In this document: positions 25,257-36,109 of the stretch, one piece after another | How positions within the stretch are numbered: position 1 is the first letter of the stretch | How the letters are laid out: every line of letters begins with the position of its first letter | NCBI GenBank assembly: GCA_020631735.1 | Contig: CM036179.1 | Coordinates: forward strand, 19,769,063 to 19,833,062 | Origin: Saccharum officinarum | Taxonomy: Eukaryota > Streptophyta > Magnoliopsida > Poales > Poaceae | DNA length: 64,000 bases | Direction: 5' to 3' | The notes under the pieces: generated by a model | Database searches by the model: none | What the model was told of the DNA's origin: nothing | What the model saw: only the letters and a program-made list of their open reading frames with translations | Translations under genes and position numbers: made by a program

Positions 25257-27248
25257 TCATCCACTCTTTGATGGTACCCAAACTAGTTTGGGTCCTCTCA
25301 AGTTAGGTGCAACATACTTAGGCATAGCCTTAGTATGAGTAGCGGGATGTTTTGCAATTCCAACCAATGAGGTACCATTGCCATCCTTTCTAAGCATATT
25401 AGTATTATCAATTGAAATAGGCTTAGAATTCTCACCTAGGGGACATGAATGAGCATTGTGTCCCCTTTCCCGGCATGAATAGCATCTTCTCTTTGATTGA
25501 GCCTTTTCTTCTTTGCTCATATGATGCTCTTTATTCCCTTGCCTCTCATGAGTTGCTTGAGCCTTCTTCTCAAGCTTGGTAGGACACCCCGAGGCGAAGT
25601 GTCCTATGTCTCCACATTTGAAGCACTTGATGTGAGCATGTACTTTCTTCTCATCTTGATTCTTGCTCATCATCTTGACATCTTGGATTTGCATTGGATG
25701 TCTTGCTCTTCCACCCCTTCTTGTTTTCTTCTTCTTCATCAAGTCACTATTATCTTCATGGTTGATCTTGATTTGCTCTTGAGGTGTCTTATCTTGCTCA
25801 ACTAGTGGCTTTGGTTGAGGCTTTACTTGTTGCTTCACCAATTGCTTGATTGGGCACATTGAGGTGAGATGACCCCAAGTGCGGCACTTGAAGCACTTGA
25901 CATGCTTTAGCCTCTCTTCTTCTTTCATCTTCTTGAGCTTCTCAATGTTTGGGCAACCATTAGCAAGATGTCCCGCTTCATGGCATCGATAGCACATGGA
26001 ATGCGAGAGCTTCTTTTGAAGTAGCCTCTTCATCCTCTTTTCTTGCTTTCTTTCGCCCCTTGTCATTTTCTTCTTGAAGCCAAGGCCACTTTTGTCACCA
26101 ACGTTTCTTTGAGTCTTCATCATGTGCTCAAAGGTGACTTTTGAGTTGTAGCACCTCTCTAACTTGATGCTCAAATTCTTCATTTTACTTTTAAGCTCAT
26201 TGTTCTCCTTCAAAAGGTTAGTCTCACAAGACATAGAAGTAAAACAAGCATTTAATTGTGAAGAACATGGCATATCTAATAAATCATCACAAGAGGTGGA
26301 TACATGCTTCTTGCCTACATCACAAGGGTTAGTAATATGTGATTGATCATTTGACCCAAATGATGAGCTCTCACTAGATTTGGTTTCTTCATTAGAAGGC
26401 TTCTTAGTGAGTAAAGCATGTTCTTGTGCCAAGTTATCATGAGCAACACTAAGTTCCTCATGAGCCAATTTTAGCTCCTCATGTGAACAAGTAGTAACAT
26501 AAAGTAGATGCTTTTGTTGTTCACATGTGGTTTTTAGAAATGAGTTTTCATTTTTCAATTTACTTGTCTTTGCCATCTCATTTCTTAGGGCCTTTGAGAG
26601 TTTATATAGAAGCTCAAAATTTGGACCATCACAATCAACAACAAAACCACAAATAGATACCTTAGTGTCACCATGTGACATGGAACAATGTGGTGATGTT
26701 GAAGAGCTTGTTGAAGCATCACTCTCATAGCCATCATCTTCACCATCAAGTGTGCATGGAGTAGAATCATTGCTTGCATCACTTGTGGCATTATCATTCT
26801 TCTTGTCAAGTGATCTTGTGATATGATCATCTTTGTCATCACTTGACCGTGAGGTGGAGCAATCCTCCACAACCACCTTGTTGTGGTCATGCTCAACATC
26901 CTCATGCGCCTCTTCCTTGGGCTCATCATCATTGGAGATCACCCCATATTTCTCATTTAGAAACACCCAAATTTCATGGGCGGACTCGAAGTCTATGATC
27001 TCATGAAGTATGCTATTATCCATAGATCGATATAAAGTATTAGTAGCTTGGCTATCGAGATGTAGGCATTTACTTTGCGCTTGAGTTGCATTCTTTTTAT
27101 CAATTGCAAAGGAAAAGCCCACATCTACGATCCACCACATTTGAGGAGAAATAAACTTAAAATTGCATGTCATCCAATTTCTCCACCGTGCAAAGTGTGT
27201 GCCATCAAAAACGTGTGGACACTCAACATCTAGCCCATAAGCCGCCAT
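25257..27248 (-). CDS. gag: Intact Gag protein (663 aa) of the gag-only Sirevirus, four CCHC zinc knuckles
   Basis: This is the longest uninterrupted element gene in the first half of the window. The ATG lies 37 bp after the primer binding site and the frame is open to the stop. The N-terminus (FDGTHFARWRNWM, residues 14-26) resembles the start of plant copia Gag domains. An acidic Ser/Asp-rich middle (about 105-190) is followed by probable coiled coil (about 225-285 and 345-365). Four CX2CX4HX4C knuckles lie at residues 419-432, 452-465, 542-555 and 589-602, separated by Lys-rich linkers. The C-terminus carries GPKLVWVP (652-659), like the gag ends of the autonomous elements. The expected role is capsid assembly and RNA packaging in cytoplasmic particles. 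An open frame in an element without pol suggests recent activity. Confidence 0.9.
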   Translation of the reverse strand: MAAYGLDVECPHVFDGTHFARWRNWMTCNFKFISPQMWWIVDVGFSFAIDKKNATQAQSKCLHLDSQATNTLYRSMDNSILHEIIDFESAHEIWVFLNEKYGVISNDDEPKEEAHEDVEHDHNKVVVEDCSTSRSSDDKDDHITRSLDKKNDNATSDASNDSTPCTLDGEDDGYESDASTSSSTSPHCSMSHGDTKVSICGFVVDCDGPNFELLYKLSKALRNEMAKTSKLKNENSFLKTTCEQQKHLLYVTTCSHEELKLAHEELSVAHDNLAQEHALLTKKPSNEETKSSESSSFGSNDQSHITNPCDVGKKHVSTSCDDLLDMPCSSQLNACFTSMSCETNLLKENNELKSKMKNLSIKLERCYNSKVTFEHMMKTQRNVGDKSGLGFKKKMTRGERKQEKRMKRLLQKKLSHSMCYRCHEAGHLANGCPNIEKLKKMKEEERLKHVKCFKCRTWGHLTSMCPIKQLVKQQVKPQPKPLVEQDKTPQEQIKINHEDNSDLMKKKKTRRGGRARHPMQIQDVKMMSKNQDEKKVHAHIKCFKCGDIGHFASGCPTKLEKKAQATHERQGNKEHHMSKEEKAQSKRRCYSCRERGHNAHSCPLGENSKPISIDNTNMLRKDGNGTSLVGIAKHPATHTKAMPKYVAPNLRGPKLVWVPSKSG

Positions 27249-27284
27249 CCTCTCGGGTCGGTGAAGACCACAAATAAGAGACCC

Positions 27285-27297
27285 GGCTCCGATACCA
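27285..27297 (-). promoter_or_regulatory. Primer binding site for initiator Met tRNA
   Basis: The minus strand reads TGGTATCGGAGCC two bases after the LTR end. It matches the complement of initiator Met tRNA except for one G, which can pair with U by wobble. It is the same variant as in the elements at 44936-44948 and 54367-54379. Confidence 0.85.
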
Positions 27298-27299
27298 CT

Positions 27300-29816
27300 T
27301 GTAGGGTCGAGATGGCGGACTAGAGGGGGGGTGAATAGTCCTTTCTAAAACTTAAACACGTTGGCTAACCGAAACAAATGCGGAATTAAACTTAACGGTC
27401 TAGCCAAGACTACACCCCTCTATCTAAGTTCTCTAGCACCTTGCAAAGATCCTAATTAAGCAACTAAGGTGCTAAGCTTACCAAGAGCTCACCTAATCAA
27501 TTCTAGAGCAAGGTCACACAAACCTATGCACTAGTACTTTGCAAGCAAGAGGGAGCTACTACACAATTCTAGTAAGCAAAGCGCACAAAGCCTAAGCTCA
27601 CTAGCAATGCTCAATAACAAGGCTACACAAGCCAAATTAGAGAGCGCAAACTACTTAGCTACACAAACTAAGCAATGTGACTAACAAGGTTACACAAACC
27701 AAATTAGTCACGCAAAGGGAAGCTTCTAGCTACACAAGCAAGAAGACAACTAGCAAGCTACACAAGCAAACTAGTTAAGAGAGCAACTACACAAGCACAA
27801 GTATATATATGAAAGTAAATACAAGCTTGTGTTGCACGAAGGCAAACCACCGAGAAGAGTAGACAATGTTGACACGGTGATTTTCTCCCGAGGTTCACTT
27901 GGTCGCCACCAAGCTACGTCCCCGTTGTGTCGACCAACACTAGGATGGTTCCTCGGTGTGACCCTCAAGTCACTTACCCCTCAAGGCACGCCCCGCAAGG
28001 CACCGCAAGACACCACTCTCAAGTGAGGTAACTCAATGACACGCTCAACTAGAGTTGCTCTTCGCGATCCCCGCGGGGTGAGCACAATCCCCCTCACAAA
28101 GCTTCTCCGGAGCCTCGCACAATCTTCTTGCGAGCTTCGTCGGAGCCACAAGCCACCAAGCCGTCTAGGAGGTGGCAACCTCCAAGAGTAACAAGCACTA
28201 CCGGCTTGCAACACGAACACCTAGTGCCACTCGATGCAACCTCACGATGCAATCGCACTAGAATCGCTCTCTCACTCGATCCGATGAACACTATCAAGCA
28301 TGAGTGAGTTAGAGGGCTCCCAAGCACTACCACACAAGCCACCAAGGCTAAAGTGTGCTCAGCTACCGGCCACAGCCGGCCACAAGGTCTATTTATAACC
28401 CCACGGTCAAATAGAGCCGTTACCCCACTTGTCCGTTTTTCCGCGGGAGCACCGGACGCGCCGGTGGTAACTCACCGGACGCGCTCAACCGCGTCCGGTG
28501 CCCCTCCGACATCCGCGTGTCCTCCGAATTTCAAATTCGTCCGTTAGATCCTCCAACGGTCACTGCGTGCCAACGGTCAAACGACCCACCGGACGCGCTG
28601 CTGCGAACCACCGGACGCGCCGGTGCGCACAGCACCCGCGCCCGCGAAGCAACCACCGGACGCGCTCCTCGCCACCACCGGACGCCACAGTACCCGCGTC
28701 CGGTGCGAGTCCAGTAAGCTCCCTGGACCACCGGACGCGTCCGATGGTGTGTCACCGGACGCGCACCGCGTCCGAAGACTACGTGACTCGCTGTTCGCCA
28801 GACCGGACGCGCCGGTCCCGTGGGTCACCGGACGCGCCGGTGCCAAACCCTAGCTCGCGCGCCTGACGCCCGCGCTGCACTGACCGGACGCGCCGGTCCA
28901 CAGTGACCGCGTCCGGTGCAGCGTCCGGTGCAGCGTCCGGTGCTGCGTCCGGTCACCTCTGTGACCGCGTTCGCCTCCGTTTCTTTTCCGACTTCCGGCG
29001 CAATGGAATATAGGCATTTCATTTCCCCGAAATCGCCTGAATCCCGCGCTCGCACGCTCGGCGGGAGGTAGAGAGGAACCCAAACCTCTCTATACCCGCA
29101 AACCACAGCGCGACCAACGCCACCTTTGCAAATGTGCCAACACCATCAAGTGTACATCTCCATGTGCTTGTGTGTTAGCATTTTCATAATCATTTTCAAA
29201 GGAGTTAGGCACTCAACTTGCCTCGCCACTCGATCCTAACACGTATGCACAGTTAGATCGCTCAAGTGGCACTAGATGACCGATATGCAAACAAGTTTGC
29301 CCCTCTTGATAGTACGGCCATCTATCGTAAACCCGGTCATAAACTTCTCTACACACCTATGACCGGTGAAATGGAAATGCCCTAGGTTATACCTTTGCCT
29401 TGCGCATTCCACTCCATCTCCTCTGACGTTGATGCAACACATGCACCAACCAATCACCAAATGATATGATTCACTTCATATCATCACGTGACCGTATTGG
29501 TTCATCGATCTTGACCTCACTTGCTCTTCACCGTTGCATTGGTCCGTCGGCGCCAAGTCTTGCCCAAGCTTCACCATCGCATGGTCCTTCGCTTCGAAGC
29601 CTCAACTTGCCCTTCACCTTCACAACCGGTCCTTCGAGCCAAGACTCATCTTGATCTTCTCCATCTTGGTCACATGACTCTATGTCATGTCTCATATGCA
29701 ATGAGCTCCTTCATGACACCATTACTTGTGGACTAATCTCCTGTGTATCTCACATAACCACATATTAGTCCACCTAAGTTGTCACTCAATTACCAAAACC
29801 AAACAAGGACCTTTCA
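27300..29816 (-). repeat. 5' LTR of the gag-only element
   Basis: 2517 bp, tg...ca, followed by acggt (29817-29821). In transcription direction (minus strand), U3 begins at 29816. The CCGGACGC array spans about 28960-28445, the TATA-like box follows, and R/U5 leads to the primer binding site. The U3 start and the block at 28980-29090 closely resemble the LTR at 52076-54364. Confidence 0.9.
28390..28398 (-). promoter_or_regulatory. LTR TATA box
   Basis: The minus strand reads TTATAAATA. It is preceded by AACGGCTCTATTTG, which is also found just upstream of the TATA-like box at 53438-53445 in the plus-strand element. This position relative to U3 makes it the likely core promoter of the gag-only element. 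Confidence 0.65.
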
Positions 29817-29821
29817 ACGGT

Positions 29822-31322
29822 GCTTCGATTCGTGCAAGCAGGAAGACTTGGGTTGGAGTGGGAGGGGCTCGCCACCGGGAACGGTGGCCGGTGAGGGTCG
29901 GTGACGGTGCGCCGCCGCCGGTGAGGCCGCACGGTCACAACTAAACTCGGTACGAGCTTTACTGCAGCTAGGCGGAGCGGTTGAGGTAGGAAGGGAAGAC
30001 GGAGAGAGGCCTGAACTACCCCGGCCACGGTGAACCTACATGGCGGAGCTCCGGTGACCTCTCGGGAACGGGCGGAGACGACAATGTGGCTCACCCCGGG
30101 CTCAATCAAAGCCACCGGTTGGTCGCAGATGTGTAGGGCGGTAAGGCGAAGGGACGGGCGTGATCTGGTGAGCGGTGGTGCAGTGGGGAGCATGCGCGAG
30201 CTCGCCGGAGTGGGGGCGACAATGGCGGCTCGGTTCCTCCGCTTTGAAGCCGAACGAGGGAGGGAGAGGGAATGGAGGCAGCCTCGACGCGTCGTGGCGG
30301 TCTTGAAGGCGCCGTGGACTGGCCGGTGGGGCCAGGGCCGGCGTACGGTCGCCACCGCGTGTCCACGCGTCGGCGAGGCCCTGTGGCCGGTCGGCCACTC
30401 CCCCTTCTCCGACGAAACTGAAACGAGTCGAACGGTGCCGTTGGTGATCGACTGACAGGGCAACTTCATCGACGATTTACTCTCAAACCAGCTCGTGTTA
30501 GTGAAACCTCCAATTAGCAAAGTTGTAGACCTACGTGAGCACTACAAGTTTGTAAAAGGCATCATGAGCTAGTTCGGTTTAGTTGGTGAGATATAACGCC
30601 CCAAAGTGAGGCACATGAAAGTTGAACCGACTTTCAGTTATTTCCCCCGACTGAAACCCGATTTTCGAAGCACTCTAACTCATAAACCATTGGGAACCAG
30701 GCTTGGGTGATGTTGACAATGTTGTAGAGCTACATGAGGACTACAAGTTTATCAATATGAGTGGAAACTGGTTTGGCTTGGTTTGTAAACTACAAGCTTC
30801 TAAAGTAGGCCTCAGTAAAACTGGAGGGTCAATTGAAGACTTAGAAAAATTCTAAGTGTTGAGGCAGCCCCTCTAGCTGACTTGTGGGCCATTTTTGAGC
30901 ATGTTCTGGCCAGTTTCATGAAATGGTCATATTGAGACTTTTGTTCCCCATAAAATTCCCTACAACTTTGCTTAAGGGTGCTCCTCCATGCAAGGTCTCT
31001 AAGCTAGACTTTTTTAATTGGTTAAACTAGAGCATCCTAGGGCTAAGTGGTGGTCAACTACACCTTGGAGGGCATTTTGGTGATTTTGGTCAACATGAAC
31101 CTTGCTCCATTAGTGACCCTAAGTATAACTAAGGTGTTGTGGGATATAATTGGCTACTCTACCCTTTAGTTACACCAACTCCCTAGTGTCACATGATGTG
31201 AGTCAAATAAAACTTCAAAACAAATCACATTTGTTGCAACCACATGAATTAACATGAAATGATGCATGCTTATGCTCATGCAATGCAATGCAATTATGGA
31301 GCTAAACACCTGAGGTGTTACA
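29822..31322 (-). repeat. Solo LTR, Ty3/gypsy type, right part
   Basis: The second arm of the LTR that starts at 16066. It ends ggtgttaca and is followed by cctat (31323-31327), matching 16061-16065. A CpG-rich block at about 29822-30470 gives a 244-codon minus-strand frame, which looks like chance openness in GC-rich DNA and has no domain. The remainder is AT-rich. Confidence 0.8.
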
Positions 31323-33740
31323 CCTATGTCCAATACTCTTGTGGTGATTGCACCCTAGTATCATTCGCCAGGCATATCCACCAGATATCACCCATATCAG
31401 AAGAAGGGTTCGGTCAAGAAGAGTAGTATTAAGAAAGAAAAGTCTAAGGCACCGCCAAGTAACCGCCCGTGTTGGAATTGCAAGATGTCCAGTCATTGGG
31501 TCAAAGATTGTCATCGTCCTCAGAAGAAACCAAATGAAAACAATGCATATGTGTGTAAAGGACATGTTCAATACACTACTGTGGAATCCATTCCCACGGG
31601 TGAAATTATTACTGCTGGTGCATTTTTGGTGAACCAACAACCCACAATTGTATTGTTTGATTCAGGTGCTTCTCACTCTTTCATCAGTTCCACCTTTGCA
31701 GCCAAGTCTGGTATGAAGGTTGTTACCTTAGGTAATGGTGGGTATAATATCAGTGCTGCCGGAAATAATATTTCAACCAACCAATTGGTGTTGGGAGCAA
31801 AGATCGAGATAGAAGGACGCCTATATGATGTGGATCTCGTGGTGTTACTAGGACTGGGCCTAGATGTAATCTTAGGAATGAAGTGGATGAGTGGAAACGG
31901 TGTTCTGATTAATACCTCCACAAGAGTGATTATGTTGAGGGATCCAAAAGATCAATAAGCTTTTCTAGTGCAGCTTCCCCATGATGTTAAGACTCAACAT
32001 GCAGTGAATGCCATTTTAGCAAAGTCCATTGCTGATGTTCCTATAGTATGTGAATTTCCAAATGCCTTCCCTGATGATTTGCTAGGATTACCTCTGGACC
32101 GAGATGTAGAATTCAAGATTGAGTTGATTCCGGGTACTGCACCAATTTCCAAAAGACCGTATAGAATGCCGCCAAATGAGTTAGCTGAACTCAAGACCCA
32201 ACCTAGTGAACTTTTGCAGAAAGGTCTGATCCATCCTAGTTCTTCTCCATGGGGTTGTCCTGCTATCTTTGTGAAGTAGAAGGATTAGTCTCTACGCATG
32301 TGTGTAGACTATCGACCACTCAATGCAGTGACTATCAAGAACAAGTATCCGTTGCCTCGTATTGATATCTTATTTGATCAGTTATCTAAAGCAAATGTAT
32401 TCTCAAAGATTGATCTGAGATCTAGTTATCACCAAATTAAAATCAATCCTGAAGACATACCAAAGACAACCTTCTCTACCAGATATGGATTATATAAATA
32501 TCTTGTCTTGTCTTTTGGTCTGATCAATGCTCCTGCACATTTCATGTACCTGATGAATTCAGTATTCATGCGAGAGCTGGACAAGTTTATGGTGATATTC
32601 ATTGATGATATCCTCATCTATTCTAAAAATGAAGAAGAGCATGTCGAGCATCTAAGAATTGTTCTATTTAGATTATGTAAACATAAGCTCTACGCCAAGT
32701 TCAGCAAATGTGAATTCTGGTTAAAGAAGGTACCTTTCCTCGGTCATGTATTGTCTGGTGAGGGAATTTTAGTAGATCCGACTAAGGTACAAGAAGTTTT
32801 GGATTGGAAAACGCCAACTACAGTTCATGAAATTCAGAGTTTTCTTGGATTGGCTGGCTACTATCGTCGTTTTATTCTAGATTTCTCTAAGATAACCAAG
32901 CCTATGACTCGGCTACTTGAGAAGGATAGGAAGTTTGATTGGACTCCAGAGTGTGAGCAAGCTTTCCACACTCTACGGACTTTATTGACATCAGCTCCTG
33001 TGTTGGCACAACCTGATATTGAGAAATCATTCGATGTGTATTGTGATGCATCGGGTACAGGTTTAGGCGGGGTACTTATGCAAGAAGGCCGAGTTATTGC
33101 GTATGCTTCACGTCAATTAAGAAAACATGAAGTCAACTATCCGACTCATGACTTGGAATTAGCTGCTGTCGTCCATGCTCTAAAAATCTAGAGGCACTAT
33201 TTGCTTAGAAATGTGTGCAATATCTATACAGATCATAAGAGTCTCAAGTACATATTTACTCAACCCGAGTTAAATATGCGATAGAGGAGATGGTTGGAAT
33301 TAATCAAGGATTATAACCTTCAAGTGCACTATCATCCGGGCAAAGCAAATATGGTTGCAGATGTCTTGAGTAGAAAATCTCATTGCAACTCTCTAATAGA
33401 AGAAGATTTTCATTTGTCTCATCTCTTACATCCTGTCGTACTCCATCATATCACTGTTGATTATTCTTTAAGAAGTCGAATCATTGAGCTATAAAAGACT
33501 GATACTGGTATAATTCACATCAAGAGAAAAATGAAAGAGCAAGAAACCAAGCACTTTCGAGTGGATGACAAAGGAATTCTCTGGTTCAACGATAGACTTG
33601 TCGTGCCCAAAGACAAGGAACTTAGAAACCAAATCATGGCTGAAGCCCATTCTTCTAAATTGTCCATCCATCCTAGCAGTAGTAAGATGTATCAGGACCT
33701 CAAGCCATACGGGCTGCGCAAGCACTGGAGGCGATTCGGG
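31323..33740 (+). pseudogene. pol: Ty3/gypsy polyprotein remnant: zinc knuckle, protease, RT, RNase H, start of integrase
   Basis: This continues the gag at 15494-16065 once the solo LTR is removed. In order: a CCHC knuckle (CWNCKMSSHWVKDC, 31470-31511); an aspartic protease with DSG at 31659-31667; reverse transcriptase from about 32298 with FIDD at 32598-32609; RNase H with [11 protein letters not shown] from about 33040 and the ADVLSRK end near 33358; and the first His residues of an integrase HHCC finger near 33630-33670. Stops interrupt it near 31956, 32277, 32286, 33189, 33281 and 33492. Similarity ends near 33720, so the integrase core and 3' LTR are missing. Motif style suggests a Del/Tekay-like chromovirus; the chromodomain region is not present to confirm this. 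Confidence 0.88.
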
Positions 33741-35238
33741 TATGGATGAAGAGCTTTAAGCCTAAGACGACAACGACTACGGATGTTTCTAAAATTTAGT
33801 TGGCTTAAAAAAATGCTTCCATGCCTTCCTCAGTTTTTACCACCAAACAAATCAGGATATCAACCATTATACATGTATTTGTTCTTAGAATGTGTTCCTA
33901 TCCTTAGAATTGCTCCATATTATGCTTTGATCATGTTGGGAATTCTATATTCATGGACCAGAGATCCTATCCTATTGTGTTGCATATTGCTTTATATGTT
34001 GTCATGTCTCTTATCCTTTGCATATTCCTAAGAATAGTCTCTTCATAATTTAGGGGGCACTTATTTTGAAGGTCTCTTCAAAATGCATGGAAGTATGAAA
34101 CTCTGCTCATCTAATATCTTCATATGACCACCTGCACATTTTGTTTACAATTGTTGATCCCTTCCACATGGCTTGCTTCATGGGATCCGACAGCTTCAAA
34201 CTATTGATAAGCAATTATGTTAGTTATTACCTTGTTCTGTAGCTGCTCCACTTTTGAGGTGTGCCTTAACAATACAGCCAATAATAATGGTAGTGGATTA
34301 GGTTGCATAGATCCTAATACGTACCTGCTCATTTCATTTGACAGTGCTAGAATTATCTTAAATTCATATAAATTGTCCTTTTATTTTCGTAAATGAGTAG
34401 CACATTGGTTGCCTACGTGCCCACTGAAGGTTTGCTGTAGCAGGCCATTAAAAAAATTGCAATGACATGCATAAACATACCATGTTGTAGCCCACCTTTC
34501 ATCTCCTTAGTTGTTTCTTTCTCTATTCGTCTATTTGCGCTCACCCAAACTATGCCGCCAGATAGATCATTTGTGTTTTTTTTCTTTATGACAGATATGT
34601 CACGATTACAAACTGCTGCTGAAATACGCAACAAACGAAAGGTTGTCCTACCTTTTGGAATATATACTCATGGAAACACAGGAGATTGTTGTAATTATTG
34701 TTGGTATTTTTGCAGATTCCGATAACTGAAATAGATTGTTTCCGTACCCGCTCACAGACTGTCAGTTGTTCCTATCAATGCTTTCCCTGTTTCTATAGAT
34801 ACCGGTGAATCTCAAATAAGCTCATATGACAATGGATAAAAAATATTAAAAGTTTAAGTTACGTGCATTCATAGATTCTTTGACATCATATTATTACCTG
34901 CCTGATTATTGTTTTCTTTCCAAAATATATATGTATGACCTGATTATTGTTGCCCATTTGTTACTGAGTGCTTATTCTCTACTGTGTGATTTGTATTGTT
35001 TACGAAATTTACAACAGTTTTCTACGTTACCGCCTTAACCGTGCCTGCTCATCTAGATGCTTTCAGTTAATCCCTGTATGTATGAACCCCTGCTTTTATT
35101 TTAAATGAAAAGTTCTCTCGCTGGGAGATCTCCCCTACAGTTTTTATGGTAAAAAAAAACGGTGCCTGCTCATGCTACTGGCCCGTGCAACTGCACGGGT
35201 CCCTGGTAGTAGATATTTAATACTCTATATGGAGTACA
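33741..35238. other. Unassigned AT-rich sequence
   Basis: No convincing gene. A short stretch near 34575-34640 looks exon-like: a pyrimidine-rich tract ending in acag, then about 45 open bases before a gt. It is isolated and unrecognised. A hairpin resembling a Helitron 3' end lies at 35182-35206. Confidence 0.4.
35182..35206 (+). mobile_element. Possible Helitron 3' terminus
   Basis: A 7-bp stem (cccgtgc / gcacggg, loop of 4) is followed three bases later by ctgg and then t. This fits the Helitron rule of a short GC-rich hairpin just before CTRR at an A/T target. No matching 5' TC end preceded by A was found upstream, so the extent is unknown. Confidence 0.3.
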
Positions 35239-35241
35239 TAA

Positions 35242-35683
35242 GACTATCCGCAGTGGATACTCTAAAACGATACTCTAAAGCTTTAGAGTATGAATATAGA
35301 GTAAAAACTGCTGCACTGGATACTCTAAAACGATACTCTATCACTTCTCTCACTCTATATTTAGAGTAGTATTGTGCTTACTCTATACTCTGTAGTGGCG
35401 GACCCCGCTAGCTAAACAAAGGAAAAAAAATGCTATAACTCACAAACCAAAAATCCAAATTAAATTTCGATTGCACCATTAAATTCGTCTCAATAAATTC
35501 TTCAAAACTAGATCACACATGGATATATTTAGATAAAGTAACAAGTCGGTCCCACAGTGAATAGAGTGGATAGAGGATGATATAGAGGATGGATGGGTGC
35601 GGGAGAATTGAGTATAGAGGAGAGAATCTTGCTGACTAGGATGTATAAAAGATGATATAGAGGATGTATAGGTGCGGGTAGTC
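35242..35683. mobile_element. Tourist-like MITE
   Basis: A 442 bp element with terminal inverted repeats gactatccgca (left) and, at the right end, the complement of gactacccgca, differing at one position. It is flanked by taa at 35239-35241 and 35684-35686. TAA target duplications and a short non-coding body are typical of PIF/Harbinger-derived Tourist MITEs. The interior contains repeated tagagtat / atactcta units, so much of it can fold back. No transposase is present. Confidence 0.72.
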
Positions 35684-35903
35684 TAAGTAACATCAAACGC
35701 GTTCCATTTCCTATGCACCTGTCTATATAAACGGACGCACGCGTAGGCCGGGTGGAGAAGCGTCAGCGGACCGAATCCTTCTGCAACCGGCTGCCTACCA
35801 TCACCATCTGCTGCTCTTTCCTATCGCTTTCACAGGCAATACGTGTCGATGTATTAGCTTATCTCAATGCCTCTTGCATAAGTGCCCTCTTGTTATCCAG
35901 AAA

Positions 35904-35950
35904 CTACTCCCTCCGTCTCACGATACACATCTCGTTCAAAGAGTAGTCAG
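35904..35950 (+). mobile_element. Stowaway-type MITE end, partial
   Basis: Ta followed by ctccctccgtctca, the characteristic Stowaway (Tc1/mariner) terminal repeat at a TA target. No complementary end was found downstream, so the element appears truncated or decayed. Confidence 0.45.
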
Positions 35951-36042
35951 TTTTTTTTTTCAAGTTTTAAAATATATAAAAATATTTATAATACATAATA
36001 AGGATTAAGGATTAGCAGTAGAGTATATTCTATAATAAATAT

Positions 36043-36062
36043 TATATATATATATATATATA
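36043..36062. repeat. AT dinucleotide microsatellite
   Basis: A short run of alternating ta in an AT-rich stretch. Confidence 0.85.
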
Positions 36063-36109
36063 AATATGGATACTATTTATTTATAGATCTAGTTATTTTT
36101 TTTGAAAAA

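Larger units (their letters stand above)
19382..29816 (-). mobile_element. Gag-only (non-autonomous) Sirevirus-type LTR retrotransposon with intact gag
   Basis: This 10435 bp element is flanked by acggt at 19377-19381 and 29817-29821. Its LTRs (19382-21896 and 27300-29816) are almost identical, which points to recent insertion. The minus-strand order is 5' LTR, primer binding site (27285-27297), gag (27248-25257), about 1.65 kb with no coding sequence, a 3' non-coding region with repeated polypurine tracts, then the 3' LTR. The 3' non-coding region resembles that of the autonomous elements up to about position 23600, close to where their pol ends. Protease, integrase, RT and RNase H are all absent. 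Supply of these functions in trans is an inference. Confidence 0.9.

Noticed and set aside
29786..30520. A 244-codon minus-strand ORF
   Set aside because: It lies in a CpG-rich part of the solo LTR and crosses the nested element's border. It has no domain, and the duplicate (about 12750-13420) is not open in the same way.
31323..33740. Endogenous pararetrovirus (caulimovirid) origin for the RT
   Set aside because: An integrase zinc-finger start follows RNase H, and the gag, knuckle, protease and RT match Ty3/gypsy order and motifs. No movement protein is present.
34976..34990. tctctactgtgtg as the 5' end of a Helitron ending at 35206
   Set aside because: It is preceded by t instead of the required a, and it matches the usual 5' terminus only partly.
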